Source: Streptosporangiales bacterium (lineage in GTDB: Bacteria > Actinomycetota > Actinomycetes > Streptosporangiales > WHSR01). From it: DNA of 45,362 nt. Where the stretch lies: assembly GCA_009379995.1 (NCBI GenBank), contig WHSR01000039.1:1-45362 (forward strand), written 5' to 3'. Below the pieces are notes generated by a model that had not been told where the DNA came from, ran no database searches, and was given only the letters and a program-made list of their open reading frames with translations. Position numbers and translations under genes: made by a program. The stretch's first letter is position 1; each line of letters begins with the position of its first letter. Shown piece by piece: positions 9,442 to 19,794 of this stretch.

Positions 9442-9768
9442 ATGCAGGGATCGCCGGTGATCGCCAACCTCGCCGCCAACAGCGCCGCGGAAGGGGCCAC
9501 TGCCCTGCGGGTGCGGGTCACCCGCGGCCGGCGGTACGCGATGCTCGAGGCCGCGGACGACGGACCCGGATTCCCGCCCCGCCTGCTGAACTCGGCCCTC
9601 GAGCGGTTTGTCAGGGGCGACGACACCCGGCGCCGGGATCGGTCGGGCTCCGGGCTCGGCCTGTCCATCGTCCGGGCCGTGGTCATCGCCCACGGCGGCA
9701 CCATTCGGCTCAGGAACGGCGAGCCGCTCGGCGGCGCCGTCGTCACGGTTCGACTGCCGCTGGACTGA
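9442..9768 (+). pseudogene. histidine kinase C-terminal ATPase fragment
   Basis: 108 residues of the HATPase_c domain of a two-component sensor kinase: a degenerate N box (VIANLAANSAAEGA), G1 box AADDGPGFP, RFVRGDD, and G2 box GSGLGLSIVRAVVIAHGG. The sensor, membrane segments, HAMP and the phospho-accepting His domain are absent. The fragment begins at the exact point where the PrsW remnant on the other strand loses homology. The first ATG is probably fortuitous. Not functional as a kinase. Confidence 0.75.
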
Positions 9769-9798
9769 TTTGGGATACGAGGCACGCACGAAGGGCGG

Positions 9799-10197
9799 TT
9801 ATACCCGGCCAATCAACGGGCAGGGATCGGAATCCGGCGCATCCGACTCGGGCAGCTCGTCGGCGAGCCGATCCAGGGCGACCAGCTCGCCGCGCAGCCG
9901 CTGCAGCTCGGCGATGCGGCCGTCGATCTCGGCCACCTCGCGGCGCAGCACATCCCGCACATACCCGCACGGCTTCTCACCGCGCTCACGAAAGGCGATG
10001 ATCTCGCGAATCTCGTCCAGGCGCAGGCTCAGCCGCTGGGCGGCCTTGATGAAGCTGATCAGCTCGACGTGATCCTCGCCGTAGACGCGGTAACCCGCGG
10101 GCGTACGGGCGGGGGGTGCGAGCAGGCCGATGTCCTCGTAGTAGCGGATCGTCTTCGGGTTGACCCCGAGCCGGTCCGCGAGTTCTCCAATCCGCAT
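9799..10197 (-). CDS. MerR-family heavy-metal-responsive regulator
   Basis: 132 residues. Winged HTH MRIGELADRLGVNPKTIRYY, coiled-coil dimer helix (residues 80-115), and a metal site formed by Cys77 (KPCGYV) and Cys126 (DPCPLIG). In this family Cys rather than Ser at the position of Cys77 goes with divalent-ion sensors (ZntR-like) rather than Cu(I) sensors (CueR). The start is the ATG with AGGAG just upstream; a 29-residue upstream extension is not MerR-like. A MerR-type promoter with a CCTTCCA/TGGAAGG dyad lies before the metal ATPase operon (13341-13372) and is its likely target. Which metal is sensed is inference. Confidence 0.88.
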   Translation of the reverse strand: MRIGELADRLGVNPKTIRYYEDIGLLAPPARTPAGYRVYGEDHVELISFIKAAQRLSLRLDEIREIIAFRERGEKPCGYVRDVLRREVAEIDGRIAELQRLRGELVALDRLADELPESDAPDSDPCPLIGRV

Positions 10198-10345
10198 CGT
10201 CTCCTCCGTACGCTGAACGACCAGGCTCGCCCGCCACGGGCTCGGCTGGTCACGAAAACGGCAACCCGGCCGCTTGACTTCCACGCGCCGCGGCAGGTGC
10301 CGGCCGCGGCGAGCGCCACCGCTGCCTGGCGCGACTCTGGAGGTG

Positions 10346-10909
10346 ATGGGGGTGCCGGCTACTTCGCGCCGGAGGATCGAGATCGTCGACTACGATCCGA
10401 CCTGGCCGGCGTTGTTCGGCGAGATGGGTGGAACGTTGCGGGCTGCGCTGGGCGGAGTGGCGCTGCGGATCGACCACATCGGCTCTACGGCGGTGGTCGG
10501 TCTGGCCGCCAAGCCGATCATCGACGTGCAGATCTCGGTGGCCGCCTTCGAGCCCATCGAGGCATTCAAGGATCCGCTCGAACGGCTGGGCTATGTCTAC
10601 CGCGCCAACAACCCGGAACGCACCAAGCGGTACTTCCGTGAACCACCGGGTAGCCGACGGACGCATATCCATGTCCGGTGTGCCGGGACCTTTTCCGAGC
10701 AATTTCCCTTGCTGCTGCGAGACTATCTGCGCTGTCACGCCGCTGCCGCGGCCGAGTTCGCCACGGTGAAGCGGCGCCTGGCCGAAAGGTTTCCGTACGA
10801 CGGCAAGGGCTACACCGACGCCAAGAACCCCTACGTTTGGGAGATCATCCGCCGGGCGGACGAGTGGGCGCAGCTGCAGGGTTGGGCGCCTGGACCGAGC
10901 GACGCCTAA
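10346..10909 (+). CDS. GrpB-family nucleotidyltransferase-like protein
   Basis: 187 residues from the ATG behind GGAGGTG. The family pattern is clear: IEIVDYDPTWPALF, RIDHIGSTAVVGLAAKPIID (nucleotidyltransferase-type GS motif with Asp metal ligand), THIHV, RDYLRCH, and YTDAKNPYV. GrpB proteins have the polymerase-beta nucleotidyltransferase fold, and their substrate is not established. A 24-codon upstream extension overlaps the divergent merR and lacks family similarity. It lies alone between merR and the converging metal ATPase gene. Confidence 0.88.
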   Translation: MGVPATSRRRIEIVDYDPTWPALFGEMGGTLRAALGGVALRIDHIGSTAVVGLAAKPIIDVQISVAAFEPIEAFKDPLERLGYVYRANNPERTKRYFREPPGSRRTHIHVRCAGTFSEQFPLLLRDYLRCHAAAAAEFATVKRRLAERFPYDGKGYTDAKNPYVWEIIRRADEWAQLQGWAPGPSDA

Positions 10910-10929
10910 ACGGGGGCAGCGCATTCCAT

Positions 10930-13185
10930 CTACCTCCAGCCGCGGCGTAGCGCCCGGCCGGCGAAGGAGTTGACGAGTACGGCGGTGACGCTGGCGAGCA
11001 TGGCGATCATCGCCCAGACGGGGTGCAGGAACCCGGTCACGGCGGCCGGCGCCCCGATCCCGTTGAAGGCGAACGCCAGGGCGAGGTTCTGCTTGGTCTT
11101 GGCGTACGACTTCATGCCGATCCCGTGGACGTCCATCACCGCGCCGAGCCGGTCGCCCATGATGACCACGTCGGCGGACTCGATGGCGATGTCGGTGCCC
11201 GCGTCGATGGCGATGCCGACGTCGGCCTGGGCGAGCGCGGGAGCGTCGTTGATGCCGTCGCCTACCATCGCGACTCGCTGACCTTGCTGTTGCAGGTCGC
11301 GTACGCGTGCCGCCTTCTCCTTCGGGAGAACCCGGGCCAGCACGCGCTCGATGCCCACCCGGTTGGCGACGGCGCGGGCGGTGCGCTCGTCGTCGCCGGT
11401 GATCATTACCGGGGTCAGGCCTGCGGCCTTCATCCGGTCCACCGCCGCCGGCGCGTCCTGCTTGATCGTGTCGGCGACGCCGAGCAGCCCGACGAGCTCG
11501 CCGTCGCGGGCGACAGCGACGACGGTCTGGCCGTCCACCTCCAGCCGGGCACGCCCCTCGTCGGTGGGTGCGACCTCGACACCCCGCTCGGCGAGGAAGG
11601 CGGGCTTGCCCACCAGCACCCGAGCGCCGTCCACCGCGGCCTCGACCCCGCGGCCGACCTGGGCCCGGAAGTCCCGAGCGTCCGGGATGTGCAGGCCGCG
11701 GGCCTCGGCGGCGTCCTCTACCGCACGGGCCAGGGGGTGTTCGCTGGCGGCCTCCGCCGCGGCGGCGAGGCGCAGCACCTCACCCTCGTCCCGGTGGGCC
11801 AGCGGCAGGACGGTCTGCACGGCCGGCTCGCCGCGGGTGATGGTGCCGGTCTTGTCCAACACCACCGAGCGCAGCTCCCCCATGATCTGGAACGCCTCGC
11901 CGGAGCGCATCAGGATGCCGCGTTCGGCCGCCATGCCGCCGCCGCGGATCATGGCCAGCGGCGTGGCCATCCCCAGCGCGCACGGGTAACCCATCACCAG
12001 CACGGCCAAGGTCGCGAATGCCGCGCGGAACCAGTTCGGACCGTCGGCCCAGAAGTTCGGGCCGACGGTCCACAGCAGGAAAGCCAGCGCGGCAAAGGCC
12101 AGGACCCCGCGTACGAAGTATTTGAGGATCACGTCGAGCAGCTGCAGGATGCCGGGCCGCAGTGCGCGGGCCTCCTCGATGGAGCGGGCCACCTGGGCCA
12201 GAAACGATTCCTCCCCGACCCGGGTGACCCTGACGACCAGGGTGCCGGTCCCGTTGACCGAGCCGCCCACCACCTCGTCCCCGGGCATCTTTTCCTCCGG
12301 GATCGGCTCGCCGGTGGCCAGCGACTGGTCCACGGCAGAGCCGCCCTCGGTGACCTCGCCGTCCACCGGAATCGACTCGCCGGGACGCAGCCGGACCAGT
12401 TCGCCCACGCCGACCTCGTCGACCGGCACCTCCCGCTCCGTCCCGCCGCGGATGACGCGGGCGTTGTTCGGTTGCAGGTCAAGCAGCTTGCGGATCGCCC
12501 GCGACGAGCGGGTACGTACCACCTTCGACACGTAGTCCGACAGGATGTGGTACGTCGTCACGAACGTCGCCGCCGCGAAGAAGCCCCCCGCCGGAAGCCT
12601 CGGGGTGACGAAGAGTCCCAGCAGCCCGCCCGTCAGGCCGGCGAAAGCAGCGAATTCCAGCAGCACGTGCTGGTTGAAGATCCACCGCCGCACCGAGGCG
12701 AAGGCCATCTTCTTGATGAACCAGCCGGTGACGAACATCGTCGCGGCCGCCAGGGCGAGCATGATCCACGGCATCCGCGGGATGCTCACCCAGCCGAGCC
12801 ACATCCCGAACAGCATCAGCAGGAACGCGGTGACCGTGAAGCCGCCCGCCGCGTAGAGCCGGTTCCGGGTGTGCCGAAGCTCGGCTTCGTCCTGCTCGAA
12901 GGTGGCGACCTTGTTCGGATCCCGGTAGGTGTATCCGATGTCGGACAGCGTGCGTATGAGCCGGTCCTCGGTCACCTTCGAGGGGTCGTACTTGACGATG
13001 CCTTCCTCGTGGGCCAGCGACACCCCGACCTCGAACACGCCCTCCATGCGCCCATACGCGGCGCGGATCGTGTTCGTGCAAAACGAGCACGACATCCCAC
13101 CGATCTTCATCCGCAGCGACCGCAGCTCCCCGTCGGCCGGCCGCCGAGCCTGCTGCGTCGGTGCGTTACGGCGGCGGTCGCTCAT
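10930..13185 (-). CDS. P1B-type metal-transporting ATPase with YPC motif
   Basis: 751 residues. An N-terminal HMA domain with GMSCSFC (residues about 29-100) is followed by eight predicted helices, the actuator loop with ATGEP in place of the usual TGE(S/P), DKTGT phosphorylation site, HPLARAV nucleotide-site motif, and GDGINDAP hinge. The transmembrane metal site is YPC (residues 400-402, in [12 protein letters not shown]) instead of CPC, SPC, CPH or TPC, so its metal is uncertain. It exports a metal ion with ATP hydrolysis at the membrane. The start ATG overlaps the stop of the upstream mini-HMA gene (ATGA), so the two are coupled. A MerR-type promoter precedes that gene. Confidence 0.9.
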   Translation of the reverse strand: MSDRRRNAPTQQARRPADGELRSLRMKIGGMSCSFCTNTIRAAYGRMEGVFEVGVSLAHEEGIVKYDPSKVTEDRLIRTLSDIGYTYRDPNKVATFEQDEAELRHTRNRLYAAGGFTVTAFLLMLFGMWLGWVSIPRMPWIMLALAAATMFVTGWFIKKMAFASVRRWIFNQHVLLEFAAFAGLTGGLLGLFVTPRLPAGGFFAAATFVTTYHILSDYVSKVVRTRSSRAIRKLLDLQPNNARVIRGGTEREVPVDEVGVGELVRLRPGESIPVDGEVTEGGSAVDQSLATGEPIPEEKMPGDEVVGGSVNGTGTLVVRVTRVGEESFLAQVARSIEEARALRPGILQLLDVILKYFVRGVLAFAALAFLLWTVGPNFWADGPNWFRAAFATLAVLVMGYPCALGMATPLAMIRGGGMAAERGILMRSGEAFQIMGELRSVVLDKTGTITRGEPAVQTVLPLAHRDEGEVLRLAAAAEAASEHPLARAVEDAAEARGLHIPDARDFRAQVGRGVEAAVDGARVLVGKPAFLAERGVEVAPTDEGRARLEVDGQTVVAVARDGELVGLLGVADTIKQDAPAAVDRMKAAGLTPVMITGDDERTARAVANRVGIERVLARVLPKEKAARVRDLQQQGQRVAMVGDGINDAPALAQADVGIAIDAGTDIAIESADVVIMGDRLGAVMDVHGIGMKSYAKTKQNLALAFAFNGIGAPAAVTGFLHPVWAMIAMLASVTAVLVNSFAGRALRRGWR

Positions 13186-13307
13186 CGACCGACCTCGTAC
13201 CCGGCCGTGCGGATCCGGTCCTCGACCTGGTCTCGCGAGATCCGCTCGGGGTCGTAGCGGACCGTGCACGTCATGCCGCGCACCTCGAGCGTCTCGTCAG
13301 CCGCCAC
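13182..13307 (-). CDS. 41-residue half-HMA metal-binding-like protein
   Basis: A GTG start with AGGAGG 8 bp upstream gives 41 residues. It reads like a heavy-metal-associated domain with its centre removed: strand 1 and the metal loop (TLEVRGMTC) run straight into the last strand-helix-strand ([10 protein letters not shown] to GYEVGR). Helix 1, strand 2 and the second cysteine of GMTCxxC are missing, about 25-30 residues. The ribosome site, the stop overlapping the ATPase start (ATGA), and the promoter upstream suggest that it is expressed. Full-length relatives are CopZ-type chaperones. Whether this half-domain folds or serves as a translational leader is open. Confidence 0.6.
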   Translation of the reverse strand: MAADETLEVRGMTCTVRYDPERISRDQVEDRIRTAGYEVGR

Positions 13308-13340
13308 TACCGACACCTCCTTCTCCCGGTGTGCTGCCTG

Positions 13341-13372
13341 ACGCTAGGCCTTCCATCCGACTGGAAGGTCAA
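13341..13372 (-). promoter_or_regulatory. MerR-type promoter of the metal ATPase operon
   Basis: On the minus strand: -35 TTGACC (13372-13367), 20-bp spacer, -10 TAGCGT (13346-13341). The over-long spacer contains the perfect dyad CCTTCCA-N6-TGGAAGG (13349-13368), the classic arrangement untwisted by metal-bound MerR/CueR/ZntR proteins. The predicted start is about 13334, 27 nt before the mini-HMA GTG. Confidence 0.82.
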
Positions 13373-13458
13373 GTCGGCGCTGGGACCGATGACGCGACGG
13401 CGGCCGCTCGGGCACTGTCCAGGGCGCGAGGACTGCGAGGGATCCGCACGGGCATCCG

Positions 13459-13776
13459 CTACTCCCCCTCGCCGTTCCCTGCGGACGTATCTGCGGGCGT
13501 CGCGACACCCGGCCGCCGGCCGGTGCAGAGGAACCCGTAGCTGGAGACCAGGAACGGCACGACGAAGTTGGACGCCACCCGGATCCACGTCCCCCAGGAC
13601 GCCCGCCCCTCGCCGATCACCGTTCCCTGGTTGATCGCCGACAGCACGCACCCCACGACCAGGGCCACCGGCACGCATCGACGCACGGTGACCCCGCGCA
13701 GGAGCAGCCACAGCGCCTCCCGCCACCGCGACCACGGCGGGCAGCCCGCCCCTCCCCCGGTCGCCGGCGCGTTCAT
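13459..13776 (-). CDS. nrtS: NrtS-family nitrate/nitrite transporter-like membrane protein
   Basis: 105 residues from the ATG preceded by GAGGAG. The core TVRRCVPVALVVGCVLSAIN then QGT and ASNFVVPFLVSSYGFL fits the small two-helix NrtS family (RxxxVALVVGTxLxxINQGD, PYxVSxYG). NrtS was named for nitrate and nitrite uptake in cyanobacteria; the role in actinomycetes is inferred. It is transcribed toward the metal ATPase operon but 150 bp separate them, with a promoter between. A TGTCA-N6-TGACA palindrome lies 90 bp upstream of the start. Confidence 0.7.
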   Translation of the reverse strand: MNAPATGGGAGCPPWSRWREALWLLLRGVTVRRCVPVALVVGCVLSAINQGTVIGEGRASWGTWIRVASNFVVPFLVSSYGFLCTGRRPGVATPADTSAGNGEGE

Positions 13777-13865
13777 GCACGTCTCCTCGAGTCCGTGGGC
13801 GACCATCGAGGTAAGGAACACCCACGATCCACACAACCGCCGGAACGGCCGCGCACCGAGGTCAG

Positions 13866-13881
13866 TGTCAGCGACGTGACA
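13866..13881. promoter_or_regulatory. 16-bp palindrome TGTCA-N6-TGACA, copy 1
   Basis: TGTCAGCGACGTGACA, upstream of nrtS. It is identical except for one base to copy 2 at 22965-22980 and shares the arms with copy 3 at 26065-26080. The 5-6-5 geometry is that of Crp/Fnr operators. No convincing -10 box at a fixed distance was found. Confidence 0.6.
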
Positions 13882-13905
13882 AGCTCAGGGCAAGAACGTT
13901 CACGA

Positions 13906-14444
13906 TCAGTGCCCGGGCGGGACCAGGTACGGCTTGGCCGCGATGGCCGCCCGCATGGCGTCGGCGATGGGCCCCAGATCGCCCTCGGGGTTCTCGGCCA
14001 GCCAGCCCGCCGCGGCCTCGGCGGAGGCAAACACATGACCGTGAGCGCAGACGCTGCCGGCCGGGTCGGCTGGGTCGGCGTGCTCGAGGGGGATGCCCGC
14101 CTCGACGCGGATCGGCCGCCCGGTCACCACGTGCACGAACAGGGAATCCACCAGACACCCGCGCATCTCCATGCGGCGCCCAACGTCTAAAAGGTGCACC
14201 GTTAAAGCGGAAGTCCGGCAAGGACCTGCGGATCACCGGCGATGACACGGCCCTCCTCGCCGACCGTGCAGCCAAGGCCGGCGAGGATCTCGGCGGCCTC
14301 GTCGACGGAATGGCCGGTCGCTTCGGCGACCTCGGCCACGGTCAGCAACCGACCGTCCGCGCCGGCTCGCGGCAGCAGGCCCGCGACTGGTCCGGTCGCC
14401 TGCGCCAGCTCGGCCCATCGCGCTTCGTGATCATTGTCCTTCAT
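13906..14444 (-). pseudogene. compact alkylmercury lyase (MerB)-like gene with a frameshift
   Basis: Two minus-strand frames form one MerB-like protein. 14444-14202 encodes the N-terminal helical domain (80 residues, ending AGLPL) with AGGAG before the ATG. After a shift at about 14203, 14199-13906 continues HLLDVGRRMEMRGCLVDSLF. The catalytic signature of MerB is kept: Cys-x2-Asp (CLVD) and the second Cys in SVCAHGHVFASAEAAAGWL. The two cysteines are only 36 residues apart against about 63 in MerB of Tn21/R831b, so the central part is shortened. MerB cleaves carbon-mercury bonds. The gene is either a degenerate relative or an active compact variant interrupted by a sequencing indel. Confidence 0.6.
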
Positions 14445-14563
14445 GTTCTCCTACCCTCCACGGGCCTTATCCAGCGGCCGGTGAGCTGGACCGTGGAAAC
14501 GTCGGATTGGTCTTCGCTCAACATGTCGCGGAAAACCAGGAGTACGTCAATCCTGTGCCCGGC

Positions 14564-14585
14564 AGCGCAGGGGTAGCGCAGGGGT
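14564..14585. repeat. 11-bp tandem repeat upstream of csoR
   Basis: AGCGCAGGGGT occurs twice in tandem at 14564-14574 and 14575-14585, 34 bp before the CsoR operator. The stretch 14445-14618 holds no gene. It may belong to the csoR promoter, but no function is evident. Confidence 0.6.
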
Positions 14586-14618
14586 TGGGCGGCGCCAGCC
14601 CGTAGATTCGCCGTTTGA

Positions 14619-14635
14619 CCCCACCCTGGGTGGGG
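14619..14635. promoter_or_regulatory. CsoR operator
   Basis: CCCCACCCTGGGTGGGG is a perfect 8+1+8 palindrome 64 bp before csoR. G/C-rich palindromes of this form are the known operators of CsoR-type repressors, so autoregulation of csoR and the following copA is predicted. Confidence 0.75.
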
Positions 14636-14698
14636 TGGGAGCATTGGAGGCCTACACGTTGTCGGTGTGCAGCGTGGACGTGTGAGCAAGGAGGAGCG

Positions 14699-15028
14699 GT
14701 GGCCGAGCTGACGTCCAGAAAGCGCGATGCGCTGAATCGGTTGAAGACGGTGCGTGGGCACCTGGACGCGATCATCCGGATGCTCGAGGGCGACGCCTAC
14801 TGCGTGGACGTGATGAAGCAGGTGTCGGCGACTCAATCATCGCTGGAGCGGGTCAACCGGGTGATGTTGAAGAACCATCTTGAGACGTGCTTTTCCGAGG
14901 CGGTGCTGGGGGGTCGCGGGCAGGGGGCGATCGACGAGTTGGTCGAGGCCGTGAAGTTCAACCAGGTGCTGACCGGGCCGGAGGCCGCGCTGGACGGAAC
15001 GGCGGCCGGCGAGGCCGCCCGGCCGTAG
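14699..15028 (+). CDS. csoR: CsoR copper-sensing repressor
   Basis: 109 residues from GTG behind AAGGAGG. All-helical CsoR fold: RKRDALNRLKTVRGHLDAII, MLEGDAYCVDVMKQ and MLKNHLETCF. The Cu(I) ligands are exactly spaced: Cys, then His 25 residues on, then Cys 4 further (C-x24-H-x3-C), the W-x-y-z set of Mycobacterium tuberculosis CsoR. As a tetramer it represses DNA until Cu(I) binds. An operator-like palindrome lies upstream, and copA starts 69 bp downstream in the same direction. Confidence 0.93.
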   Translation: MAELTSRKRDALNRLKTVRGHLDAIIRMLEGDAYCVDVMKQVSATQSSLERVNRVMLKNHLETCFSEAVLGGRGQGAIDELVEAVKFNQVLTGPEAALDGTAAGEAARP

Positions 15029-15097
15029 ACCACAGGTGCGGCCGCACGAGCAGAACAGGCCCAGCTACGACGTACACACGTCACGGAGGTGAGCTAG

Positions 15098-17371
<2,274 letters not shown>

Positions 17372-17450
17372 GCGCGGTACGTCACATGTACGGAAGATCG
17401 TCATTGTCGTCGAGGTGACGCTCGGCCGACCTCGTCCCCGGGAGGTGGTC

Positions 17451-18140
17451 ATGCGCGAGGCGCTCGCGTTCGACATGTACGGCACCCTGGTCGACCCGAT
17501 CTCGGTGCGGCGCCGGCTGGAGGAGACCGTCGGCGACGCGGCCGCGGCGGTCGCCGAGCAGTGGCGGTCCAAGCAACTCGAGTACACCTTCCGGCTCACC
17601 GCCATGGGTCGCTACCTGGACTTCGCCGAGGTGACGGCGCGCGGCCTCGACTACGCCCTCCTGGCGACCGGCCAGACCATCGACGAGACGCAGCGGCAGG
17701 AGTTGCTCGCGGAGTATCAGCGGCTCGCCCCCTACCCGGACACGGTAGGTGGGCTGCGCCGCCTCGCGGCCGCCGGGCATCCGATGGTGGTGTTCTCCAA
17801 CGGCACCCCCGCCATGCTCGACGCCCTCCTGGACACCACCGGGTTGCGGGAGCTCGTGCCCGAGGCGGTGAGCGTCGACGAGGTCCGCGCCTACAAGCCC
17901 GCCCCCGCCGTCTACCGCCACCTCACCGAACGGCTCGGCCACCCGCCCGAGCAGGTAATGCTGGTCTCCTCCAACCCCTTCGACATCGTCGGAGCCACCG
18001 CCGCGGGCCTGCGCGCCGCCTGGTGCAACCGCAGCGGAGGGGTCTTCGACACCCTCGGCGACCCGCCCGACATCGTCGTCGACACCCTCGAAGAACTCGC
18101 CGACGCGCTCACCCGTGCCCGGGAAACGGATCGGGGCTGA
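17451..18140 (+). CDS. haloacid dehalogenase, type II (HAD superfamily)
   Basis: 229 residues from the ATG behind GGAGGT. HAD motifs in order: FDMYGTLVDP (nucleophile Asp8), MVVFSNGTP, YKPAPAVY (Lys) and VSSNPFDIVGATAAGL. The SSNPFD form of the last motif and the helical cap after motif I match L-2-haloacid dehalogenases, which hydrolyse 2-haloalkanoic acids to 2-hydroxyacids. True substrate unproven. The next gene is a deiodinase-like selenoprotein 25 bp downstream, so both dehalogenation-like genes may be one operon. Confidence 0.88.
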   Translation: MREALAFDMYGTLVDPISVRRRLEETVGDAAAAVAEQWRSKQLEYTFRLTAMGRYLDFAEVTARGLDYALLATGQTIDETQRQELLAEYQRLAPYPDTVGGLRRLAAAGHPMVVFSNGTPAMLDALLDTTGLRELVPEAVSVDEVRAYKPAPAVYRHLTERLGHPPEQVMLVSSNPFDIVGATAAGLRAAWCNRSGGVFDTLGDPPDIVVDTLEELADALTRARETDRG

Positions 18141-18165
18141 GGCGGCAAAGAATGGAGGGAATCAG

Positions 18166-18888
18166 GTGGACCTGAAGTCGTACAACTATGCGCACTTCGA
18201 CGAGCACATCGCCGAGGGCGCCGAGCGGGGAGCCGCGACGGCGTTCCGCGATTCCTTCCGCGTCGGGGAGCGCGCGGAGGACTTCGCGTTGCTGCGGCTC
18301 AACGACGGCGCGCGGGTCGAGCTCTCCGACTATTGGCGGTCAAAGCCGCTGGTGATGGAGTTCGGCTCTTTTACTTGACCGTACTGCTCCGCAGAGGGTC
18401 CTCTGCTCGACAAGGCGGCCGACCGGCATCCCGAGGCCGAATGGGTATTCGTCTACACACGGGAGGCGCACCCCGGCGAGAACGTGCCGCACCACGACAC
18501 CTTCGAACGCAAGCTCGCCCAAGCCCGGCTGCTGCGCGACGAAACTGGCATCCGCCGGCCGATCCTGGTGGACGACCTGTCCGGCACCGTCCACCGCAAG
18601 TACGGCGACATGCCGAACATGACCTGGATCCTCGACCGGGGCGGCCGAGTCGTCTACAAGGCGAACTGGACCAACGCCGCCAACGTCGAGGCATTTCTCG
18701 ATCGCTACCTGGCTGCCCGCGAACGGCGCCCGCCGGGCGCCGCGCAGGTTATGTACGAGACCGAGCAGATCGAGTTCCGCCGTACCGACGCCGAGCAGTT
18801 CCAGAAGCACCTGCTGCGCAACGGCCCCCGCGCGGTAGAGGAGTTCGCCAAGGCCAAGGAGCTATGGACCCGCCACGCCGCAGGTTGA
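18166..18888 (+). CDS. deiodinase-like thioredoxin-fold selenoprotein (in-frame TGA = Sec71)
   Basis: 240 residues if TGA 18376-18378 is read as selenocysteine. GTG start behind GGAGGGA. Before the TGA: VGERAEDFALLRLNDGARVE and PLVMEFGSFT; after it, in the same frame with no other stop: PYC, EAEWVFVYTREAHPGENVPH, RRPILVDDLSGTVHRKYG, PNMTWILDRGGRVVYKANWT. This is the thioredoxin-like fold with the FGSxTU site and xxYxxEAH segment of iodothyronine deiodinases. Many bacterial relatives have Cys at the Sec position. U-x-x-C (UPYC) suggests a redox-active selenenylsulfide. A SECIS-like hairpin lies right after the TGA. A conventional annotation would split it into two genes. The C-terminal 80 residues are an extra helical region. 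Substrate unknown; a redox or dehalogenating role is inference. Confidence 0.85.
18376..18406 (+). promoter_or_regulatory. UGA codon plus bacterial SECIS-like hairpin
   Basis: TGA at 18376-18378 is followed after 12 nt by GCAGAG-GGTC-CTCTGC (18391-18406), a perfect 6-bp stem with a GGUC loop. In Escherichia coli fdhF the stem starts 11 nt after the UGA and its loop also contains GGUC, the part contacted by SelB. Spacing and loop therefore both fit a functional Sec insertion signal. Confidence 0.8.
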
Positions 18889-18910
18889 CCGACGGAGACC
18901 GGGCGAGCCC

Positions 18911-19084
18911 TTGACACGTCGGACGTCGATCGCCTCGACACGCAATCGGTTGCGGGCCGTCCTGACGAACGCGACACGATTCGACACAGCTGTCGAAGTC
19001 ACCCTCGACGAACTGCGCATCGAACTCATCTACCCGCAGGACGCCACCGCCGAGCGGTTCTTCCGTGAGCACGCTCGTTCTTGA
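18911..19084 (+). CDS. small hypothetical protein
   Basis: A 57-codon frame from a possible TTG start at 18911, ending at TGA 19082-19084. It encodes an amphipathic pattern (TAVEVTLDELRIELIYPQD, ATAERFFREHARS) with normal codon bias, suggesting real coding sequence. The start may lie elsewhere or the gene may be a 3' remnant. No family recognised. It follows the selenoprotein by 22 bp. Confidence 0.4.
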   Translation: MTRRTSIASTRNRLRAVLTNATRFDTAVEVTLDELRIELIYPQDATAERFFREHARS

Positions 19085-19148
19085 AACACCCCTCAAGCAT
19101 GACCTCCGGCCGGCGACAGGAATGGCAGCGGCGACCTGAACGACGCGG

Positions 19149-19780
19149 TCAGGGTTCGAGGAGACCGCCGAAGGTGGCCGCCGCGGCCCGTACCGCCTGC
19201 GGCATGGTGAGGATCTCCAGGTGGAGGCCGTGCGCCCGTTCGTAAGCACGGCCGGCCTCGGCGCTGGCGTAGAAGTTCACCGTGGGGCAGAGTACGTCCG
19301 CGGCTTGCCGATCATCCTCCCCGGCGCCGTCGTCGGCCGGAAAGCTGGCCGCCGCAGCGGCCGGCTGCCAGCTGGCCCGCCCGCCGCGGAACTCGATGCG
19401 CACCTGCTCGCCGGTGTTGGGTCGGGTGAGGTGATGGTGACGTCGCGGCCGAGCATGGCCGGGACGCCGAGCGCGTCGATGGCGCAGTACGCCTGCGCCG
19501 TGGGTCCGCCGTCGATGCGCACCTGGTGGCCGCGGGGCTGCGCGACGAACGGGTACGCGCCGTGTACCCGGCCCGCGGAGGGCTCGGCCTCAACGAGGTC
19601 GGCGGTGACGAGCTGGGCCAGCGCGTCGCGGGTGTCGACGTCGAGCCGGGTCGACCAGGTGCGCACCGTGTCCGGTGCCGGCGGCCCACCGGTGTCGGCA
19701 AAATGCTGCAGGATTCGCCGGTGCAGCGTACGGACCGGGTCGGGCAGCGAATCCCGGCGAGCGTCGAGCACGCCGGTCAA
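19149..19780 (-). pseudogene. merB: organomercurial lyase MerB (one frameshift)
   Basis: About 210 residues when one missing C is allowed in the CCC run at 19419-19421. The first frame (19780 to about 19420) has the N-terminal winged-helix-like domain and the active-site AYCAIDALGVPAMLG (Cys-x2-Asp). The second frame (to 19149) continues EQVRIEFRGG and has VLCPTVNFYASAEAG with the second catalytic Cys. These are the Cys96/Asp99/Cys159 equivalents of MerB, which protonolyses C-Hg bonds and passes Hg(II) to MerA. The first residue in this frame is a TTG, and similar-looking sequence extends a little upstream, so the true start is uncertain. Because all else is intact, a sequencing error is as likely as inactivation. 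Confidence 0.75.
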
Positions 19781-19794
19781 CTCGGCAAGAGCCT

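Noticed and set aside
11023..13257. Long plus-strand open frame opposite the YPC ATPase
   Set aside because: Typical GC-driven antisense frame: no family, skewed composition (Gly/His/Arg-rich), while the minus strand encodes a full P-type ATPase.
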